Source of the DNA: Sphingorhabdus rigui
Lineage (GTDB): Bacteria; Pseudomonadota; Alphaproteobacteria; Sphingomonadales; Sphingomonadaceae
Reading direction: 5' to 3'
DNA length: 64,000 nt
Assembly (NCBI RefSeq): GCF_014196595.1
Contig: NZ_JACIEA010000001.1
Location: forward strand, 870,845 to 934,844
In this document: one piece after another, positions 17,285 through 26,519 of the stretch
Position numbering within the stretch: the first letter of the stretch is position 1
Layout: every line of letters begins with the position of its first letter
The notes under the pieces: generated by a model
Told to the model about the DNA's origin: nothing
Seen by the model: only the letters and a program-made list of their open reading frames with translations
The model's database searches: none
Translations under genes and position numbers: made by a program

Positions 17285-18451
17285 ATGACACGCAGCGTTT
17301 CGATATTCGGGGCCACTGGCTCTGTGGGGCTCTCCACCCTCGATCTCGTGCGTCAGCACCGTGATGCCTATCGCGTCGTCGCCCTGACCGCCAATAGCAA
17401 TGCTTCTGCGCTTGCAAAGCTTGCCATTGAATTCGGCGCAGAGCTGGCGGTGGTTGCTGATGAGGCTTCGTATCCGGCGCTTAAAGATGCGCTGCAAGGC
17501 ACGGGCATCGAAGCGGCTGCGGGCGCACAGGCGCTCATTGAGGCTGCGCAGCGTGATGTTGACTGGACCATGGCATCTATCGTGGGCTGCGCTGGACTGC
17601 CGCCCACCATGGCCGCGATACAGGCGGGCAAAACCGTTGCCCTTGCCAATAAAGAAGCGCTGGTTTCGGCGGGCGCGCTGATGATGGCTGCGGTGCGGCG
17701 GTCAGGCGCCGCGTTATTGCCCGTCGATAGCGAGCATAATGCCATTTTCCAGTGCCTTGCCGGTAGCAAGCTGGAGCATGTGCGCAAAATCACGCTGACG
17801 GCAAGCGGCGGGCCGTTTCGGTCGTTCTCGCTTGACCAGATGCGTGCCGTCACACCTGCGCAGGCCGTCGCGCATCCCAATTGGGACATGGGCGCAAAGA
17901 TAAGCGTCGATTCCGCGACGATGATGAACAAGGGCCTTGAGCTGATTGAGGCATATCATCTGTTTCCCGTCGGGCTCGATAAGCTCGACATTTTGGTTCA
18001 TCCGCAATCGGTCATTCATTCGATGGTGGAGTATGACGATTGTTCAACGCTGGCGCAGCTTGGTTCGCCGGACATGCGTATACCCATCGCCAGCGCGCTG
18101 GCATGGCCGGAACGTATGGCCACGAACTGCAAGCCGCTGGATCTCGCGACCATCGGACAACTGACGTTTGAGCAGCCCGACATTGTGCGCTTTCCTGCGC
18201 TGCGCTTGGCGCGTGCGGCCATTACCGAAGGCGGCGCAAAGCCGGCCATCCTGAACGCCGCTAATGAAGTGGCCGTCGAAGCGTTTTTGCATGGCCAGAT
18301 TGGCTTTCTGGATATCGCAAATGTGGTGGAGGCAACATTGACGGCCTATGCACCGGCAGCGCCCACACATCTGGACGATCTGTTCAGCATAGATGCAGAT
18401 GCCCGCATCTATGCGCGGCGTGAATTGGAGACATTGACGCGTGGCAACTGA
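17285..18451 (+). CDS. dxr: 1-deoxy-D-xylulose-5-phosphate reductoisomerase
   Basis: A 388-residue MEP-pathway enzyme (alias IspC) that supplies precursors for the isoprenoid used by uppS. NADPH-binding GATGSVGLSTLDL is at the N-terminus; metal and substrate motifs include LLPVDSEHNAIFQ, TASGGPFR and MNKGLELIEAYHLF. It starts 2 bases after cdsA and overlaps rseP by 11 bases. Confidence 0.97.
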   Translation: MTRSVSIFGATGSVGLSTLDLVRQHRDAYRVVALTANSNASALAKLAIEFGAELAVVADEASYPALKDALQGTGIEAAAGAQALIEAAQRDVDWTMASIVGCAGLPPTMAAIQAGKTVALANKEALVSAGALMMAAVRRSGAALLPVDSEHNAIFQCLAGSKLEHVRKITLTASGGPFRSFSLDQMRAVTPAQAVAHPNWDMGAKISVDSATMMNKGLELIEAYHLFPVGLDKLDILVHPQSVIHSMVEYDDCSTLAQLGSPDMRIPIASALAWPERMATNCKPLDLATIGQLTFEQPDIVRFPALRLARAAITEGGAKPAILNAANEVAVEAFLHGQIGFLDIANVVEATLTAYAPAAPTHLDDLFSIDADARIYARRELETLTRGN

Positions 18452-19562
18452 ATCACCCAATATCTTTTTGACCCTGATCGCGTTCATTGCGCTGATCGGG
18501 TCTTTGGTCGTTGTGCATGAACTTGGGCATTATTTCGTCGGCCGCTGGTTCGGCGTGAAGGCCGACAAATTCTCCATCGGCTTTGGTCCGCAAATTTGGG
18601 GCAGGGTAGACAAGCGCGGCACGCTGTGGCGCATTGGATTGTTGCCATTGGGCGGATTTGTTCAGTTTGCTGGGGACATGAACCCGTCCAGCCAAGCCGA
18701 TGACAGCTGGCGGCAGCTGCCCGAGGCGGAACGCAACCAGACTTTTCAATCCAAGACGCTGTGGCAGCGCGCATTGATCGTGTTTGCTGGGCCGACGGTG
18801 AACTTCCTGCTCGCGATACTGATCTTCATGGGCTTTCTGTTGGCATTCGGGAAATCGGTTACACCGCCGGTATTGGACGTGGTTCAGCCCGGAAGCCCCG
18901 CCGCAGAAGCCGGTTTGATGCCAGGCGACCGAGTGCTAAAATTCAATGGACGCAGCATCGAAACTTTTAACCAGATGGCGAACGAGACCATCATGATCCC
19001 CGGTGAGCGCGTTACCATCGAAATCGAGCGCAATGGTGCGCGGCTGGCAAAAGAAACCGTCTTGGCCGAAGTCAAAGAAGTCGATCGCTTTGGTAACGAA
19101 TACCGTATTGGCCGCATTGGCGTTGGCGCCAGTAAGGTTGAAACCCGGGAAGTCGGGATATTGGAGGCGCCCTGGGCCGCTGTCTTGCAAACAGGCAATG
19201 TTTTGCGTCAGCAGATGATGGGCCTTGGGCAGATTATTTCGGGCCGCCGTCCGCTTTCCGAACTTGGTGGGCCATTGAAAATCGCGAAAGTTTCCGGCGA
19301 AGCAATGAGCCTTGGCATTTTGACGTTCATAAGCCTTGCGGCGCTCATCTCGATTAACTTGGGGTTCATGAATTTGCTGCCAATTCCCATGCTCGATGGA
19401 GGACATCTTTTGCTTTACGGAATTGAGGCGATACGCAGACGTCCCGCAACGGCACAAGTGCAGGAGTGGGCTTTTCGTGCAGGTTTCGCAATGCTAGCTG
19501 CGTTCATGCTTATGGTGACATTTAATGACCTTGCGTCTTTCGGGCTTTTTGAAAGCGGCTGA
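18441..19562 (+). CDS. rseP: RIP metalloprotease RseP
   Basis: A 373-residue site-2 protease of the inner membrane. Zinc motif HELGH is at residues 26-30 and the second ligand sits in NLLPIPMLDGGHLL near the C-terminus. One PDZ-like domain (around VLDVVQPGSPAAEAGLMPGD) lies between; E. coli RseP has two. GTG 18441 is the likely start. It cuts anti-sigma factors and leftover signal peptides. The rseP-bamA-skp order is conserved. Confidence 0.95.
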   Translation: MATESPNIFLTLIAFIALIGSLVVVHELGHYFVGRWFGVKADKFSIGFGPQIWGRVDKRGTLWRIGLLPLGGFVQFAGDMNPSSQADDSWRQLPEAERNQTFQSKTLWQRALIVFAGPTVNFLLAILIFMGFLLAFGKSVTPPVLDVVQPGSPAAEAGLMPGDRVLKFNGRSIETFNQMANETIMIPGERVTIEIERNGARLAKETVLAEVKEVDRFGNEYRIGRIGVGASKVETREVGILEAPWAAVLQTGNVLRQQMMGLGQIISGRRPLSELGGPLKIAKVSGEAMSLGILTFISLAALISINLGFMNLLPIPMLDGGHLLLYGIEAIRRRPATAQVQEWAFRAGFAMLAAFMLMVTFNDLASFGLFESG

Positions 19563-19663
19563 AGGCATTGCATACTTGATTGCGGACGCTGCATGGGGCA
19601 GGGACGCAAAACTGTTTTAGCGGCAATAAGCCAACTCCCGGTGGGGGCCGGACATCAGATCGG

Positions 19664-22339
19664 ATGACAATGAAAAGTAGACCTTTCGGCAACCTCAAAA
19701 GCGTTGGCATTTTTTTGATGGGTTCAACCGCCCTTGCGGCGCCTAGCATGATGGCGCCCGCATTTGCGCAAGCTACGCCACCTGCATCTGCCGCTGAGCC
19801 AGTCACGCCGGCTGCGGTGGATCAAATCAATTCCATTACCGTTGTTGGTACACAGCGACTCGAGGCCGATACGGTCCGGTCTTATATCCGCTTGCGGACA
19901 GGGCAGCCTTGGACTCAGGTTTCGGCCGACCAAGCGTTGAAGGACTTGTACGCGACTGAACTGTTCGCGGATGTCGCAGTGCGCAACAATTCGGGTGCGG
20001 TTGTCATTGAAGTACGCGAAAACCCCGTGGTTAACCGCATCATTCTTGAAGGCAACAAGCGCATCAAGAATGACAAGATCGAACCTGAGATTAAGTTGGC
20101 GCCACGCCAGATTTACTCGCGTTCGAAAGTACGCGCGGACGTTGCGCGCATCGTCGAACTCTACAAGCGTCAGGGACGCTTCGCTGCCGTGGTCGAGCCC
20201 AAGCTGGTCCAGCTGGATCAGAACCGCGTCGATATCGTCTTCGAAATCACTGAAGGCCCCAAGTCAAAAGTTCAGCAGATCAACATCATCGGCAACGAAA
20301 AGTTCTCCGATGGTGAACTGCGTGGCGAAATGGTTACGAAGCAATCACGTTTTTACCGCTTCTTCAGCTCAGGCACCAGCTACGACCCTGACCGTCTGGC
20401 ATTTGACCAACAAAAGCTGCGCCAGTTCTATCTGACGCAAGGCTATGCTGATTTCCGCGTGGTATCTGCTATTGCGGAACTGACACCCGATAAGCAGGAT
20501 TTCATTATCACTTATGTGGTGGAAGAAGGCGATCGCTACAAATTCGGCGATGTGAAGGTTGAAAGCCAAATCCGCGATTTCGATTCCGCTCGACTTACAG
20601 CGACGTTGCGCATGAAAAAGGGCAATTGGTACGACGCCAAGATGGTCGAAGATACGGTCGAAAGCCTATCGGAAACCGCGGGTCTATTTGGGTATGCTTT
20701 TGCCGACGTGAACCCTGATTTCCAGCGCGACAAAGAAACGCTGACGATGGGTATTACATTCAACGTGGCGGAATCGCCGCGGGTGTTTGTTGAGCGTATC
20801 GACATTAACGGCAACACAATGACGCAAGACAAGGTGGTGCGCCGTGAATTCCGTTTGAACGAAGGCGATGCGTTTAACAGTATTCAGGTGAAGCGCACCG
20901 CAGAACGCATCAAGTCACTTGGCTATTTTCAGGAAGATCTTGAGGTCGAGCAAGAGCAGGGCAGCGCGCCCGACCGCATCGTGCTGACGACCAATGTCGA
21001 GGAAAAGGCAACGGGCGAATTGTCGCTTTCGGCCGGTTTTTCGTCGATTGAAAACTTCATTTTCCAAGGATCGATCAGGCAGCGGAACTTCCGCGGTCTT
21101 GGTCAGGAATTGCGCACGAATATCTCGTATTCATCCTATTCGAAATCCGCTGAAATCGGTTTTACTGAACCTTATCTGTTCGACCGTTCGATTGCGGTGT
21201 CCGGCGATATCTTTCGCCGCGATTTGAACAGCTTCAACTTCTTCAACAATCAACGCAACACAACTTATCAGCAGGCAACCACCGGGTTTCAGCTGCGCGT
21301 TGGTGTGCCAGTGAACGAATATATCTATTTCCAGGCACGCTATGGCCTCAGCCAAGATGACATCTCGCTTGATGAAAACACGTTTTTCACTGACCCAGAT
21401 GGCACAGGTCCGTTACCTGCATCTTGCGACCCAATCGTTGCGGGCCGCTTCCTTTGTGATGCCACGGGCAAACGCCTGACTTCATCGCTGGGTTACACCT
21501 TGTTATATGATGATCGCGATAACCGCATCCGTCCAACGCGTGGCCAGAGCGTTGGTATCAGTCAGGATTTCGCAGGGCTTGGCGGCAGCGTTAAATATGT
21601 CAAGACGCGCATTAACGCGGACAAATTTTGGAAGCCATTTGGGAACTTTGTGTTTGGCCTGTCGATTGAGAGCGGGTATATCCATCCACTAGAAAATCGC
21701 GGTCTTTCGTCATTGGGCATTGATGACGTCCGTTTGACCGACCGTTTCTATCTCGGTGAACCACAGATGCGCGGCTTTGATATTCGTGGCGTTGGTCCAC
21801 GGGTACAGCGCGTGTTCTTTCAAGGCGATGTCGTCAACGGCGTAGCGGTGAATACGGCATTGACGGATCGGAACCAGATTCAGGACGACGCAATCGGCGG
21901 TCGGGCTTATTATATGGGCCGTGCGGAGCTTCAGATTCCGCTGGGCAGTGGTGCCAAGGAATTGGGTCTGCGCCCGTCATTGTTCCTCGATGTTGGTTCG
22001 GTTTTTGACGTTACCCGGCCGATATTGCAGACGGTTCAGCAACGCGAAATATTGTCTGATGGTACGCAAGGTGCGCCGCTGTATTACTTTGTGGACTTCA
22101 TGGGGACATTGCAGACGTCAACCACCGCGACCAATGCGGACGGATCGGCACGCATATCTGCGCTGCGTTTCGAAGAGCGGTTCTTTGGCGATACATGGAA
22201 GCCACGTGTGTCGGTTGGTTTTGGCGTAAACTGGAACTCACCTTTTGGTCCGTTCCGCCTTGATATTGCCCGTGCGCTGCTAAAACAGCCCGGCGACGAC
22301 ACCAAATTGTTCACATTTAACGTAGGGACTCAATTCTAA
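19664..22339 (+). CDS. bamA: Outer membrane protein assembly factor BamA
   Basis: An 891-residue precursor. A signal peptide ends near PAFAQA; five POTRA-type repeats follow (for example ITVVGTQRLEADTV, IILEGNKRIKNDKI, INIIGNEKFSDGEL, RIDINGNTMTQDKV); the rest is a 16-strand barrel ending in FTFNVGTQF with a C-terminal Phe. The barrel contains the expected MRGFDIRGVGPR motif of lid loop 6 (R/VRGF type). The open frame begins upstream, but ATG 19664 gives a proper signal sequence. Its stop overlaps the skp start. Confidence 0.96.
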   Translation: MTMKSRPFGNLKSVGIFLMGSTALAAPSMMAPAFAQATPPASAAEPVTPAAVDQINSITVVGTQRLEADTVRSYIRLRTGQPWTQVSADQALKDLYATELFADVAVRNNSGAVVIEVRENPVVNRIILEGNKRIKNDKIEPEIKLAPRQIYSRSKVRADVARIVELYKRQGRFAAVVEPKLVQLDQNRVDIVFEITEGPKSKVQQINIIGNEKFSDGELRGEMVTKQSRFYRFFSSGTSYDPDRLAFDQQKLRQFYLTQGYADFRVVSAIAELTPDKQDFIITYVVEEGDRYKFGDVKVESQIRDFDSARLTATLRMKKGNWYDAKMVEDTVESLSETAGLFGYAFADVNPDFQRDKETLTMGITFNVAESPRVFVERIDINGNTMTQDKVVRREFRLNEGDAFNSIQVKRTAERIKSLGYFQEDLEVEQEQGSAPDRIVLTTNVEEKATGELSLSAGFSSIENFIFQGSIRQRNFRGLGQELRTNISYSSYSKSAEIGFTEPYLFDRSIAVSGDIFRRDLNSFNFFNNQRNTTYQQATTGFQLRVGVPVNEYIYFQARYGLSQDDISLDENTFFTDPDGTGPLPASCDPIVAGRFLCDATGKRLTSSLGYTLLYDDRDNRIRPTRGQSVGISQDFAGLGGSVKYVKTRINADKFWKPFGNFVFGLSIESGYIHPLENRGLSSLGIDDVRLTDRFYLGEPQMRGFDIRGVGPRVQRVFFQGDVVNGVAVNTALTDRNQIQDDAIGGRAYYMGRAELQIPLGSGAKELGLRPSLFLDVGSVFDVTRPILQTVQQREILSDGTQGAPLYYFVDFMGTLQTSTTATNADGSARISALRFEERFFGDTWKPRVSVGFGVNWNSPFGPFRLDIARALLKQPGDDTKLFTFNVGTQF

Positions 22340-23043
22340 TGAAAATTCGCAACACCGCCATCGTGGCAGCTCTTTTGTCCGCAACAGCCATTGCCGCTCC
22401 TGCAACGGCTCAGGTAGCCGGTATTGCAACTGCCGAAACATCGGTTGCAATTGCCCGTTCAAAGGCACTCGGCACTGCGTATCAGCAGATCGGTGCGCAA
22501 TACGCAGCCGTCGTTCAACAAATGCAGACCAAGCGTCAGGAAATCAATAACATCAATGTGCAGCTTGATATCAATAAGGATAAAGAACTGACGCAGGCTG
22601 AACTGGACGTTGCAATTAAAGCGAAAAACCCTTTGTTGGCGCAGCTGGATGCGAAGCAAAAGGAAATCAATACGCTTCAAGAGCCAATTATCTTGGCGCA
22701 ATTATATGCAGTCGAGCAGGTTGCATTGAAGTATGAAGCGGCCCAGCAGGCGGTTATTGCTGCAAAGAAAATCAACGTTATCTTGGCACCAGATGCATTT
22801 GTTTGGGCACCTGAAGCCGTTGACGTAACGCCTGCGATTACCGCTGAACTGGACAAAGCTATTCCAGCAGCCGTAATCACACCACCTGCCGGCTATCGTC
22901 CGTCGCGTCAGATTGGCGCTTTGTATCAGCAAATTCAGCAGTTGTTTAACAACGCAGCGCAGATGCAAGCGGCTCAGGCCGCGTCGGCTCAGCCTCGTGC
23001 CGCTGCACCAGCAAACCCTGCAGCACAGCCCGAAAGCCGCTAA
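22339..23043 (+). CDS. OmpH/Skp family periplasmic chaperone
   Basis: A 234-residue protein with a signal peptide (cut near ATAQVA). The middle part is a long Gln/Lys/Glu-rich helical region (about residues 50-140) typical of the tentacles of Skp. The C-terminal 30 residues are Ala/Gln-rich. It is longer than E. coli Skp (161 residues). The TAATG overlap with bamA fits its role in carrying barrel proteins to the Bam complex. Confidence 0.88.
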   Translation: MKIRNTAIVAALLSATAIAAPATAQVAGIATAETSVAIARSKALGTAYQQIGAQYAAVVQQMQTKRQEINNINVQLDINKDKELTQAELDVAIKAKNPLLAQLDAKQKEINTLQEPIILAQLYAVEQVALKYEAAQQAVIAAKKINVILAPDAFVWAPEAVDVTPAITAELDKAIPAAVITPPAGYRPSRQIGALYQQIQQLFNNAAQMQAAQAASAQPRAAAPANPAAQPESR

Positions 23044-23048
23044 GCGGA

Positions 23049-23510
23049 ATGAGCGAAGCTGATTTTAGCAATTATGACGTCCGCCGGGTTATGTCGGTGC
23101 TTCCGCACCGCTACCCGATGTTGCTGGTTGACCGCGTTGAACAGCTTGTCCCTGATGAGCGCATCAGCGCGATTAAAGCCGTAACTATCAATGAAGGGTT
23201 CTTTCAGGGACATTTCCCTGGAAGGCCCATCATGCCCGGCGTGCTGATTGTCGAAGCGTTGGCCCAAGCGGCTGGCGTTTTGGCGATGGAGAGCCTTGGG
23301 TTGATTGGTTCGGGTAAGCTCGTATATTTCATGTCCATCGACAATGCGAAGTTCCGTGCGCCAGTTGAGCCCGGTTGTTTGCTGCATCTGAATGTCGAAT
23401 TTGTGCAAAAACGTCCGCGGGTTTGCAAATTCGCCGGTCGTGCGATGATGGGGGATCAGGTCGCGGCGGAAGCTGAATTTATGGCCATGATCGCCGATCC
23501 GCCGGCTTGA
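23049..23510 (+). CDS. fabZ: 3-hydroxyacyl-[acyl-carrier-protein] dehydratase FabZ
   Basis: A 153-residue hot-dog enzyme. [11 protein letters not shown] leads, and the active site [18 protein letters not shown] gives His55 and Glu69. It removes water from 3-hydroxyacyl-ACP in fatty-acid elongation. It begins 5 bases after skp. In E. coli lpxD lies before and lpxA after fabZ; neither is present here. Confidence 0.97.
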   Translation: MSEADFSNYDVRRVMSVLPHRYPMLLVDRVEQLVPDERISAIKAVTINEGFFQGHFPGRPIMPGVLIVEALAQAAGVLAMESLGLIGSGKLVYFMSIDNAKFRAPVEPGCLLHLNVEFVQKRPRVCKFAGRAMMGDQVAAEAEFMAMIADPPA

Positions 23511-23622
23511 TAATATTCGCGGATAATTGAATCTTGCTATAACTGGCGTCCACCGCTATGCGCGGCGCTTCCGAATTTAGGGCTTCCGGTCGGAAACCGG
23601 TTGCTGAACAAAGGAATTATAT

Positions 23623-23850
23623 ATGAAAGCCGACATTCACCCCGATTATCACATGATCAAGGTGCAGATGACCGATGGCACCGTCTTCGAAACACGCTCC
23701 ACCTGGGGCAAGGAAGGCGATACGTTGGCTCTGGATATTGACCCGACTTCGCACCCAGCATGGACCGGTGGTTCGGGCCGTATGCTCGACACAGGCGGCC
23801 GCGTTGCGCAGTTCAACAAGCGCTTTGGTGGCCTTAGCCTCAAGAAGTAA
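23623..23850 (+). CDS. rpmE: 50S ribosomal protein L31
   Basis: A 75-residue L31 with [19 protein letters not shown] at its start and SHPAWTGG in the middle. No cysteine is present, so this is the zinc-free (C-minus) form. AAAGGA lies ahead of the ATG. Confidence 0.94.
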   Translation: MKADIHPDYHMIKVQMTDGTVFETRSTWGKEGDTLALDIDPTSHPAWTGGSGRMLDTGGRVAQFNKRFGGLSLKK

Positions 23851-23864
23851 GATAATCAGCGTGC

Positions 23865-23886
23865 CGGGTTGACGCCCGGCATGTGA
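23865..23886. terminator. Hairpin after rpmE, possible terminator
   Basis: GTGCCGGG-TTGA-CGCCCGGCAT is a GC-rich stem about 10 bases past the rpmE stop. No T-run follows on the plus strand, so termination is uncertain; it also resembles the repeat palindromes elsewhere. Confidence 0.4.
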
Positions 23887-23935
23887 TAATCTTAAGGCCA
23901 AAGTATAGGAATGCGCCTGCCTTAGTGGCGCTATG

Positions 23936-24012
23936 GCGACCGTAGCTCAGTTGGTTAGAGCGCTGGTTTGTGGTACCAGAGGTCGGGGGTTCAAGACCCC
24001 TCGGTCGCCCCA
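23936..24012 (+). tRNA. tRNA-His (GTG anticodon)
   Basis: The acceptor GCGACCG pairs with CGGTCGC; U8-A9 follows; the anticodon stem CTGGT/ACCAG holds loop TTGTGGT with GTG. The T-arm GGGGGTTCAAGACCCC is intact and CCA is encoded. The extra G at 23935 would be G-1 facing C73, the special identity element of tRNA-His. Confidence 0.97.
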
Positions 24013-24128
24013 TTTATTCCCCCCGCATAATCCGAGTGACATTCGCATTGCGTAATATTATTACGCCGATGTGTAATTTGATTCCGACTGTCGTTGGAAT
24101 GAATTCGTCCGTATTTGGGAGTGACGAG

Positions 24129-25160
24129 ATGCCCGCTATTTGGGATTTGCCAGACTTTGACTCGCATGAAGCGGTCCATGTGTTTGATGACCGCGCGACA
24201 GGGCTCAAGGCCGTCATTGCGGTGCACTCGACCCATTTGGGGCCAGCAGCGGGCGGAACGCGTTTCTGGCATTATGCCGACTCACAGGCGGCAATTACCG
24301 ACGCACTCCGTTTATCGCGCGGCATGAGCTACAAAAACGCAATGGCGGGGCTTTCTGCCGGTGGCGGAAAGGCCGTCATTCTGGCGAATCCGCAGCGGGC
24401 AAAGCCGCAACAATTGCTTGAAGCGTTTGGACGTGCGGTCGACTCGCTCGGCGGCAAATATATCACGGCGCAGGATGTGGGCATTTCCGAAGCGGACATG
24501 GTCGCCGTTTCCAAGGTTACCCCGCATGTTGCGGGACTTCCGGACCAAGGTGGCGATCCCGGTCCATATACGGCGCGTGGCGTGTTTCTCGGCGTCAAGG
24601 CAGCGGTCAAGCATGCGCTTGGCACCGACGACCTCCACGGCGTCCATGTGGCCATTCAGGGCGTCGGCAGCGTCGGTGGCGGGCTCGCGCGTTATCTGGC
24701 GGCAGAGGGCGCCAAGCTGACGCTTGCAGATGTTGACGCGCAGCGCGCTGCCGATCTTGCGCGTGAACTGGGTGGGCAAAGTGTTGCGGCCGATGCCATT
24801 ATGGCGGTGGAAGCCGATGTGTTCAGCCCCTGCGCGCTTGGTGCCGTGCTGACCGAAGCAAGCGTAGCAGCGCTAAAAGTGCGCGCTGTGGCCGGTGGTG
24901 CAAACAACCAGCTGGCAACCGGCCCTGAAGGTCGGATGCTCGCCGACCGCGGCATCTTATATGCGCCGGATTATGTCATTAACGCAGGCGGTATTATCAA
25001 CGTGCTGCGCCATATCGAAAATGCTGACGATGCCGAGATTAACTGGCGCATTGATGCCATTGCTGGCCGATTGGCGGCAATCTGGAATGAAAGTGATTCG
25101 ACCGGCAAGACACCGGCGGAAGTCGCCGACAATATGGCACAAAAGCTTATTGGCCGCTGA
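24129..25160 (+). CDS. Glu/Leu/Phe/Val family amino-acid dehydrogenase
   Basis: A 343-residue NAD-dependent oxidative deaminase. The catalytic part has GMSYKNAMAGL and SAGGGKAVI, giving Lys69 and Lys81 as in leucine dehydrogenase; the Rossmann part has VAIQGVGSVGGGLARYL. The length suits leucine/valine/phenylalanine dehydrogenases and is too short for glutamate dehydrogenase. ATG 24129 follows GGGAG; ATG 24099 in the same frame is less likely. The exact substrate is not decided by sequence. Confidence 0.88.
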   Translation: MPAIWDLPDFDSHEAVHVFDDRATGLKAVIAVHSTHLGPAAGGTRFWHYADSQAAITDALRLSRGMSYKNAMAGLSAGGGKAVILANPQRAKPQQLLEAFGRAVDSLGGKYITAQDVGISEADMVAVSKVTPHVAGLPDQGGDPGPYTARGVFLGVKAAVKHALGTDDLHGVHVAIQGVGSVGGGLARYLAAEGAKLTLADVDAQRAADLARELGGQSVAADAIMAVEADVFSPCALGAVLTEASVAALKVRAVAGGANNQLATGPEGRMLADRGILYAPDYVINAGGIINVLRHIENADDAEINWRIDAIAGRLAAIWNESDSTGKTPAEVADNMAQKLIGR

Positions 25161-25197
25161 TGCCGAATCCATTGGCGTAACGCTTTGGCGGTGCTAG

Positions 25198-25929
25198 ATG
25201 CGTCGCCGAGTTATGCATCGTTTCGCCAATCCTGCCCGCTTTTTGCGTATTGCAAAGCCACTCACGCCTTGGCTGTTGTGGCTGGGCATCGCTTTGACGC
25301 TCGGGGCTTGCCTGTGGGGTGTGTTCTTCACGCCGACTGAGCGCCTCATGGGCGACACCGTAAAGATTATATTCGTGCATGTGCCCGCCGCTTGGCTGGG
25401 TATGGGCGGATGGACCGGCATTGCCATTGCCAGCATCGTTCAGTTGGTCTGGCGCCATCCGCTTGCTGGCGTGTCCGCGCGCGCGATTGCGGTCCCCGGC
25501 GCGACCTTTGCGGCGATTTGCCTGATCACTGGGTCGATCTGGGGCAGGCCAACATGGGGCACATGGTGGGTGTGGGATGGCCGGCTGACATCCATGCTGG
25601 TGCTGTTTTTCCTCTATCTTGGATATATCGCGCTTTCGAACGCATCGAGCGAGAAGGGCGATACAAGCCGCGTTGCCGCCGTTTTCGGCATCATCGGTGC
25701 CGTCAACATTCCGATCATCAACCGATCCGTCATCTGGTGGGAAAGCCAGCACCAAAAGGCGAGCATCACCTTGGGCGGCTCTTCCATCGATCAAGCCTAT
25801 CTGGTGCCGCTTTTTGTTTCCGTTGCGGGCTTCAGCCTGTTGTTCGGCGCGTTGGTATTGATGCGGATGCGCACGGCGTTGGCTGAAATGCGGATTGAGG
25901 CGCGTATGCGCCGGATGGCGGACTATTGA
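25198..25929 (+). CDS. ccmC: Haem ABC transporter permease CcmC
   Basis: A 243-residue, six-helix membrane protein. It carries the tryptophan-rich haem-handling motif TWGTWWVWDGRLTS near residue 120 and conserved histidines in VHVPAAW and near the third helix pair. It presents haem to CcmE in the periplasm for cytochrome c maturation. ATG 25198 is the probable start; ATG 25213 is an alternative. It begins the ccmCDEFGHI run. Confidence 0.95.
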   Translation: MRRRVMHRFANPARFLRIAKPLTPWLLWLGIALTLGACLWGVFFTPTERLMGDTVKIIFVHVPAAWLGMGGWTGIAIASIVQLVWRHPLAGVSARAIAVPGATFAAICLITGSIWGRPTWGTWWVWDGRLTSMLVLFFLYLGYIALSNASSEKGDTSRVAAVFGIIGAVNIPIINRSVIWWESQHQKASITLGGSSIDQAYLVPLFVSVAGFSLLFGALVLMRMRTALAEMRIEARMRRMADY

Positions 25930-26060
25930 TGCCGCACGCACCGTTCATCATTGCATCTTTTGTTGTCACGGGCGTTGGCATCAGCTGGCTTGTGATCTCC
26001 AGCTATCTTGCCATGCGTCGTGCAGAGGCGTCGGCAGATGAATTGAGGCAACAGCCATGA
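25929..26060 (+). CDS. ccmD: Haem exporter protein CcmD
   Basis: A 43-residue protein. One transmembrane helix (about residues 6-27, IIASFVVTGVGISWLVISSY) is followed by a basic/charged tail (MRRAEASADEL), the normal CcmD form. ATG 25929 overlaps the ccmC stop and its TGA overlaps the ccmE start (ATGA), so the position and spacing leave little doubt. CcmD releases holo-CcmE from CcmC. Confidence 0.9.
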   Translation: MPHAPFIIASFVVTGVGISWLVISSYLAMRRAEASADELRQQP

Positions 26061-26506
26061 AACCCAAGCATCAACGCCTGCTGCTCGCCGTGATTGCGGT
26101 TTTCGCCTTGCTAGGGGCTGGCCTTATCGCCGCCGCGGCATTGCGCGAAGAAGCGTCGTATTTTTACACGCCCACCACCTTGGCCAGCGCCAATGTTGCA
26201 CCGGGCAAGGCCATCCGGCTTGGCGGGATGGTGCAAAAGGGCTCAATCGTCCGCGCCGCCGATGGCGTTTCCATCACCTTTACCGTGCAGGACAAGGATA
26301 AAACGCAAAAAGTCGCCTATCGCGGTATTACGCCCGATCTGTTCGTTGAAGGGTCTGGCGTGGTTGCAGACGGCCGGCTTGGCCCCGACGGCATCTTTGT
26401 CGCGGACAGCTTGTTGGCCAAGCATGACGAAAATTATGTGCCCAAGGAACTGGCGGATATCGACATGAATTCCGCAGAACACACAAAGGACACGCTTTCA
26501 AAATGA
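26057..26506 (+). CDS. ccmE: Cytochrome c maturation protein CcmE
   Basis: A 149-residue haem chaperone. One N-terminal membrane anchor (residues 8-28) is followed by an OB-fold domain. The haem-attachment motif is KHDENYVPKE, giving His123 for the covalent bond and Tyr127. It takes haem from CcmC and delivers it to CcmF. Confidence 0.96.
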   Translation: MKPKHQRLLLAVIAVFALLGAGLIAAAALREEASYFYTPTTLASANVAPGKAIRLGGMVQKGSIVRAADGVSITFTVQDKDKTQKVAYRGITPDLFVEGSGVVADGRLGPDGIFVADSLLAKHDENYVPKELADIDMNSAEHTKDTLSK

Positions 26507-26519
26507 AGGCTTTGACATA

